Origin: Actinomycetes bacterium
GTDB lineage: Bacteria; Actinomycetota; Thermoleophilia; Gaiellales; Gaiellaceae
Direction: 5' to 3'
DNA length: 12,346 bases
Assembly: GCA_025350775.1 (NCBI GenBank)
Contig: JANXXF010000381.1
Location: forward strand, 1 to 12,346
Position 1 is the first letter of the stretch. Every line of letters starts with the position of its first letter. A program made the translations under genes and the position numbers. Positions 8,441 to 12,346 of the stretch are shown here, piece after piece. A model generated the notes under the pieces. That model searched no databases, was not told where the DNA came from, and saw only the letters and a list, made by a program, of their open reading frames with translations.

Positions 8441-8446
8441 TAGTCT
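8441..8446 (+). promoter_or_regulatory. candidate -10 box of the MBL-fold gene, leaderless
   Basis: TAGTCT fits the actinobacterial TAnnnT -10 pattern. It ends seven bases before the ATG at 8454, so transcription would begin at or next to the start codon. No SD precedes that ATG, which also fits a leaderless mRNA. I see no convincing -35. The box lies in the 19-bp gap between two divergent starts. Confidence 0.35.
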
Positions 8447-8453
8447 CACATGC

Positions 8454-9194
8454 ATGATCGTCGAGCGCACGGAGCACCCCGGGTACCTGTCCAACGCGTA
8501 CCTCGTCGCCGACCGGCCGGGCGGCCACGGCGTCCTCGTCGACGGCAACGGCGTGGCCGGGCCGCTGCTGGCCTCGGTCGAGCGCGACGCCATCACGATC
8601 ACCCACATCCTCGTCACCCACTTCCACGTCGATCACGTCGACGGCATCGCCGAGTACCGGCAGCGCTTCGGCGTGCCGGTGGTCGGCAGCCGCGTCACCG
8701 CCGAGACGCTCGGCGACGGCCTGATCGACGCCGTCATCGCCGACGGCGAGGAGATCGCGAGCGGCGAGCTGACGATCCGCGCGCTGGCGACGCCGGGCCA
8801 TGCTGCCGGCCACCTCGCGTTCCTCGTCAACGGCAGCGACTGCCTCACAGCCGACGTCCTGTTCAAGGGGACCGTCGGTGGGTGCGCCGGGCCGGGCGGC
8901 AGCTACGCCGACCTCCGCGGCTCGATCACGCGCCTGCTGGCGCTGCCGCCGTCCACCGTGGTCCATCCCGGCCATCGCGAGCCGACGACGATCGCCGCCG
9001 AGCTGGAGTCGAACCCGTTCGTGCGCGTGTGGGGCGGACTCGACCCCGAGGGGACGGAGCGTTGCCTCGTGCGCGGCGTCCCGGCGACGCTGCTGCTGTG
9101 GGCGCCCGACTACGACGGCGGCAACAAGGCGCTGGTGCGCTATGACGACGGCCGGGAGGTCGTTATCGGCGGCTCGCAGGTCGAGCGCAGCTGA
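8454..9194 (+). CDS. glyoxalase II-like metallo-beta-lactamase-fold hydrolase
   Basis: This 246-residue protein has the full metal-binding set of the glyoxalase II-like branch: THFHVDH at 55-61 (H56, H58, D60, H61), H116 in TPGHAAGH, D134 in TADVLF and H174 in HPGHREPT, followed by ESNPF. Such enzymes hydrolyse thioesters like S-lactoylglutathione, but many relatives have other thiol or ester substrates. It is a cytoplasmic protein without a signal peptide. The chosen ATG gives MIVERTEHPGYLSNAYLV, where the family's first strand begins. An in-frame ATG at 8433-8435 would add seven residues and cannot be excluded. It is divergent from the predicted selenoprotein gene with 19 bases between start codons. 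That pairing suggests a shared theme of thiol or thioester chemistry. In an actinobacterium, mycothiol or CoA esters would be likelier than glutathione. The fold and metal site are certain; the substrate is inferred. Confidence 0.9.
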   Translation: MIVERTEHPGYLSNAYLVADRPGGHGVLVDGNGVAGPLLASVERDAITITHILVTHFHVDHVDGIAEYRQRFGVPVVGSRVTAETLGDGLIDAVIADGEEIASGELTIRALATPGHAAGHLAFLVNGSDCLTADVLFKGTVGGCAGPGGSYADLRGSITRLLALPPSTVVHPGHREPTTIAAELESNPFVRVWGGLDPEGTERCLVRGVPATLLLWAPDYDGGNKALVRYDDGREVVIGGSQVERS

Positions 9195-9228
9195 GCGCTC
9201 GCAGCGCGGGGCCGGCGTCGCCGCCGGC
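9195..9228. terminator. paired hairpins between convergent genes
   Basis: Two GC-rich inverted repeats fill the 40-base gap between the MBL gene stop and the stop of the minus-strand hypothetical gene: GCGCT-CGC-AGCGC (9195-9207) and GCCGGCG-TCGC-CGCCGGC (9211-9228). Neither is followed by a T-run on either strand. Their position makes a bidirectional terminator of the U-less actinobacterial kind plausible. Confidence 0.45.
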
Positions 9229-9234
9229 GCGGGG

Positions 9235-9651
9235 CTAGTCGCCCCAGTCGAAGTCCCGCGACTGCCCCCAGGCGGCTTCCTCGGGCGGAGCCGTGTTGGG
9301 GAGCATCCCGGGTGCGGGCGGCACGGTGGCGAGGTCGGCGGGCCTGGCTGCGGGCGCGTCGTCGGGAGTTGCACTCGCGGCGGGCGCTGCGCCGGGCAGC
9401 GCAGCGTGCTCGGCGGTGTCCTCGTTCGCCAGGGCAGTGAGCAGCAGCGTGATGTCGCCGAGGCTCTCGCCGTCCATGGTGTCCTCCAGCCGCGCCTGCT
9501 CCTCCGACTTGAAGAGCGGGTGATTGCTGAACGGGTCGTCGACCATGTAACGCGCGAGCGGCATGTTGTCATCGAGCTCGGCGTTTTTCCGCTTCAGCTC
9601 GAGGTGCTCCTGGATGACGCGCGAAAAGAGTGAGGGGGTCTCCACAGGCAT
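9235..9651 (-). CDS. hypothetical protein, acidic with Ala/Pro-rich tail
   Basis: This 138-residue protein is one I do not recognise. The first half (about 1-80) looks folded and charged: it begins MPVETPSLFSRVIQEHLELK, has a helical Lys/Glu-rich stretch, then DPFSNHPLFKSEEQARLEDT and a Leu-rich end ITLLLTALANED. The second half is Ala/Pro-rich and low in complexity, and it ends in the acidic aromatic motif RDFDWGD. There is no signal peptide, transmembrane helix or Cys. The ATG is well supported by GGAGG five bases upstream. It lies 66 bases downstream of the 2-oxoglutarate dehydrogenase gene, with a candidate promoter of its own. The short C-terminal acidic motif after a flexible linker resembles a peptide that docks onto a partner, which is inference only. 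A real gene is likely; the function is unknown. Confidence 0.75.
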   Translation of the reverse strand: MPVETPSLFSRVIQEHLELKRKNAELDDNMPLARYMVDDPFSNHPLFKSEEQARLEDTMDGESLGDITLLLTALANEDTAEHAALPGAAPAASATPDDAPAARPADLATVPPAPGMLPNTAPPEEAAWGQSRDFDWGD

Positions 9652-9692
9652 ACGAACCTCCGTGGTCTGGGTGTCAGTCGCCTCGGCAAGGA

Positions 9693-9721
9693 ACTGTATC
9701 GACTCGACGGGGATCCGTCAT
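9693..9721 (-). promoter_or_regulatory. candidate promoter of the hypothetical gene
   Basis: On the minus strand, ATGACG (9716-9721) and TACAGT (9693-9698) are separated by exactly 17 bases. They match the TTGACA consensus at four of six positions and the TAnnnT pattern. The leader to the ATG at 9651 would be about 35 nt. The -35 overlaps the stop codon of the upstream gene. The match is modest and may be chance. Confidence 0.35.
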
Positions 9722-12346
9722 CCGGCCAGCGCCTCGCGTGCGATCCGGTCCTGTTCGCGGCTGTGCGCGGTCGGATACCCCTCGCTCGGGCTCGCCCGCC
9801 AGGGCCGCCCGACGAACGAGAGCGTGACGCCCACGGGCAGCGCCTCCTCCAGCCGGTGCCGCACCGAGCGGAACGCGCCCATGTTCTGCGGCTCCTCCTG
9901 CGCCCAGACGACCTCTCGCAGCCGCGGATAGGACGCCATCACCGCCGCGACGGCCTGCGTCGGGAATGGGTAGAGCTGCTCGACCCGGCCGATGGCGATC
10001 GTCTCGGCGCGGGCGCGCTCCTCGTGGTGGGCGATGTCGTAGTACACCTTGCCGGAGCAGAGGACGAGCCGTTCGACGAGCGCGTTGTCGGCGCCGCGGT
10101 CGTCGAGGACGGGCTGGAAGGCGCCGTCGGTGAGGTCGGCGAGCGTCGAGGTGGCGTCCTTGAGGCGCAGCAGGCCTTTGGGTGTCATCACGATGAGCGG
10201 CCGGGCGACGGGATCGAGGGCCTGGCGGCGGAGGAGATGGAAGAACTGCGCGGCGGTGGTGCAGTTCGCGATGCGCATGTTGTCCTGGGCAGCCAGCTGC
10301 AGGTAGCGCTCGAGGCGGGCGCTGGAGTGCTCGGGGCCGTTGCCCTCGTAGCCGTGCGGCAGCAGCATCGTCAGGCGCGACGTCTCGTGCCACTTGGAGA
10401 GGCTCGACGAGATGAACTGGTCGACGATGATCTGGGCGCCGTTGCCGAAGTCACCGAACTGGGCCTCCCAGATCACGAGCGCCTCGGGCGCGGCGACGGC
10501 GTAGCCGTACTCGAAGCCGAGCACCGCGTACTCGGACAAGGGCGAGTTGTGCACCTCGAAGGAGGCGCGGGCGTCGCTGATGCCTTTCATCGGCGTGGCG
10601 GTGGCGCCCGTGTTCGCGTCGTGCAGGACGAGATGGCGGTGCGAGAAGGTGCCGCGCTGGCAGTCCTGCCCAGTCATGCGGATCGGGACGCCCTCGGTGA
10701 GCAGGCTCGCGAACGCGAGCGCCTCGGCCTGGCCCCACTCGATGCCGCCTTCGTCGAGCGCGACGGCGCGGCGCTCGAGCTGCTTGGCGAGCTTGGCGTT
10801 CGGCGTGAAGCCGTTGGGGAAGCGGAGGAGCTCCGCGTTGAGGCGGCGTAGCTTGTCGCCGGCAACGGCGGTGATCACGGTCTCCCGCGAGACGGCGGGC
10901 GGCGGCGGCGCGATGTCGCCGGCCGGGATCGCCTGGCCGAACGACGCCTTGAGGCGCTCGTGCGCGTCCTTCACGCGCGCCTGCACGGCGGTGACCAGCT
11001 GCGCCGCCTCGGCCTCGCTGACGACGCCCTGCTCGACGAGCTGCGCGGCGTAGAGCTTGCGGACGCTGGGCTTGTTGCCGATCTGGACGACCGTCAGCGG
11101 CTGCGTGTAGGCAGGCTCGTCGGCCTCGTTGTGGCCGAAGCGCCGGTAGCCGACGAGGTCGACGACGACGTCGTGGGCGAAGCGCTTACGGAACGCCCTC
11201 GCGAGCCTGACGGCGTGCAGCGCCGCCTCGGGGTCGTCGGCGTTGACGTGGATGATCGGGACGTCGAAGCCCTTGGCGAGGTCGCTCGAGTAGCGCGTCG
11301 AGCGCGCCTCGTGCGGGTCGGTGGTGAAGCCGACCTGGTTGTTCGCGATCAGATGGATCGTGCCGCCGGTCTCGTAGCCGACGAGGCCCTGGAGGTTGAA
11401 CGTCTCGGCGACGATGCCCTGGCCGGCGAACGAGGCGTCGCCGTGGATGAGGATCGGCAGGGCGCTGGCCGGCTCGAGCTGGCCACCGATGCGGCTGCGG
11501 TCGGCCTGGAGCGCGCGCACCGTGCCTTCGACGACGGGGTCGGCGGCTTCGAGATGGCTCGGATTGGCCAGCAGGCGGACGCTAATCTCGCCGCTCGGCG
11601 TCTGGCGGACGCCCTCGGCGCCAAGGTGGTACTTGACGTCGCCGCTGCCGCCTTCGGGGTCGAACACGACGGCCTCGTAGAAGCGTTCGCCCTCGAACTC
11701 GCGCAGGATGCGCTCGTAGGGCATGCCGACGGTGTGGGTGAGCACGTTGAGGCGGCCGCGGTGCGCCATGCCGAGGACGACGTGCTTGGCGCCGGCTGCG
11801 GCGGCGATGTCGATCGCCTCGTCGAGCATCGGCACCATCGCGTCGACGCCTTCGAGCGAGAACTGCTTCTGGCCGAGGAACGCCCGGCGCAGGTACTGCT
11901 CGAGGCCTTCGGCGTCGGAGAGCCGGGCGAGCAGGCGGAGCTGCTCGTGCGGGGCGAGCGGCTGACGGTAGCGGCCCGACTCGATGGCGAAGCGCAGCCA
12001 GACGCGCTGCTCGTGCTCGGAGAGGTGCTCGCTCTCGAAGGCCATCGTGCCGCAGTACGTCTGCTGCAGGTGCGGCAGGGCCTCGGCGAGCGTGGCGCCG
12101 GCGACGTGGACGCGCAGCAGCGAGGCGGGGATGCGGGCCTGCAGCTCGGGCGTGAGTGGCGGCTCGAGGCCGAGCGGCTCGAGCGCGGGGTCGCCGACGG
12201 GCTCGGAGCCGAGCGGATCGAGGCGCGCGGCGAGATGGCCGTGGGTGCGATGCGCCTTCACCAGCGCCATCGCGGCGGCGACGCCGCCGAGCAGGCGGTC
12301 GTCGGGTGGTGCGGCGGGCGCGGCGAGTGCGGCGGGCGCGGCGGGC
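9718..12346 (-). CDS. sucA: 2-oxoglutarate dehydrogenase E1 / Kgd-type, N-terminus outside window
   Basis: This is the thiamine diphosphate-dependent E1 subunit that decarboxylates 2-oxoglutarate in the TCA cycle. Counting from an internal Met at 12270 (850 residues), it shows HRTHGHLAARLDPLG (7-21), AHRGRLNVLTHTVGMPYERI (169-188), DVKYHLG (211-217), NPSHLEAADPVVEGT, the ThDP site GDASFAGQGIVAET (277-290) with ANNQVGFTT, YRRFGHNEADEP, GQDCQRGTFSHRH, LPHGYEGNGPEHSSARLERY and WAQEEPQNMGAF. The real start is to the right of the window: the frame stays open, reading an Ala/Pro-rich linker and then DDRLLGGVAAAM before the first motif, as in family members with an N-terminal extension. The window cannot tell a plain SucA from a fused E2-E1 (Kgd/OdhA) protein. 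No sucB lies directly downstream; the next gene is the hypothetical protein. Family identity is certain. Confidence 0.95.
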   Translation of the reverse strand, partial: PAAPAALAAPAAPPDDRLLGGVAAAMALVKAHRTHGHLAARLDPLGSEPVGDPALEPLGLEPPLTPELQARIPASLLRVHVAGATLAEALPHLQQTYCGTMAFESEHLSEHEQRVWLRFAIESGRYRQPLAPHEQLRLLARLSDAEGLEQYLRRAFLGQKQFSLEGVDAMVPMLDEAIDIAAAAGAKHVVLGMAHRGRLNVLTHTVGMPYERILREFEGERFYEAVVFDPEGGSGDVKYHLGAEGVRQTPSGEISVRLLANPSHLEAADPVVEGTVRALQADRSRIGGQLEPASALPILIHGDASFAGQGIVAETFNLQGLVGYETGGTIHLIANNQVGFTTDPHEARSTRYSSDLAKGFDVPIIHVNADDPEAALHAVRLARAFRKRFAHDVVVDLVGYRRFGHNEADEPAYTQPLTVVQIGNKPSVRKLYAAQLVEQGVVSEAEAAQLVTAVQARVKDAHERLKASFGQAIPAGDIAPPPPAVSRETVITAVAGDKLRRLNAELLRFPNGFTPNAKLAKQLERRAVALDEGGIEWGQAEALAFASLLTEGVPIRMTGQDCQRGTFSHRHLVLHDANTGATATPMKGISDARASFEVHNSPLSEYAVLGFEYGYAVAAPEALVIWEAQFGDFGNGAQIIVDQFISSSLSKWHETSRLTMLLPHGYEGNGPEHSSARLERYLQLAAQDNMRIANCTTAAQFFHLLRRQALDPVARPLIVMTPKGLLRLKDATSTLADLTDGAFQPVLDDRGADNALVERLVLCSGKVYYDIAHHEERARAETIAIGRVEQLYPFPTQAVAAVMASYPRLREVVWAQEEPQNMGAFRSVRHRLEEALPVGVTLSFVGRPWRASPSEGYPTAHSREQDRIAREALAG

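Noticed and set aside
8136..9572. Minus-strand frame of 478 codons across the MBL-fold gene
   Set aside because: It runs antisense to a plus-strand gene with a complete metal site, and it is out of frame with the selenoprotein gene.

Overview
The window is very GC-rich and gene-dense. It has Shine-Dalgarno (SD) sequences of the AGGAGG type, GTG and TTG starts, and proteins that look actinobacterial. A high-GC Actinomycetota, possibly Thermoleophilia-like or from a metagenome, fits best, but the class is inference. I see no rRNA, tRNA, CRISPR array, insertion sequence or phage gene.

Layout, left to right. (a) 2-400, plus strand: the 3' end of an MFS transporter. (b) 425-5945, minus strand, read right to left: an isochorismatase-fold cysteine hydrolase, an HMG-CoA-lyase-like enzyme, an AlkK-type acyl-CoA ligase, an SDR dehydrogenase, an NmrA-like NAD(P)-binding protein and a small cupin-like ORF. 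(c) 6043-8434, minus strand: a second acyl-CoA synthetase (medium-chain type), coupled to an upstream glutaredoxin-DinB fusion gene. (d) 8454-9194, plus strand: a glyoxalase-II-like metallo-beta-lactamase hydrolase, divergent from (c). (e) 9235-12346, minus strand: a hypothetical protein downstream of a 2-oxoglutarate dehydrogenase E1 gene that runs off the right edge.

Main discovery: the gene at 7667-8434 looks broken by an in-frame TGA at 8399-8401. Read through, the TGA sits exactly where the first Cys of a glutaredoxin-type CxxC is expected (Pro-Ala-TGA-Ala-Ser-Cys). The frame stays open for 243 more codons. Fifteen nucleotides after the TGA is a perfect 7-bp stem with an AGTT loop, which fits the bacterial SECIS pattern (G in the second loop position, loop 22 nt past the UGA). 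I interpret the gene as a selenoprotein: a UxxC glutaredoxin-like domain fused to a DinB-like metal-binding helical domain. The next gene starts one base after its stop and uses an SD inside its last codons, so acyl-CoA synthetase translation may depend on selenocysteine readthrough.

Functional picture (inference): two acyl-CoA ligases, a DRE-TIM lyase, an SDR and a thioester hydrolase-like MBL protein suggest activation and breakdown of an unidentified carboxylic acid through CoA thioesters. The E1 gene belongs to the TCA cycle. The lyase lacks the usual catalytic Cys, so its substrate may not be HMG-CoA. A near-consensus -10 box upstream of the lyase gene is preceded by 22-bp tandem repeats that look like operator sites.
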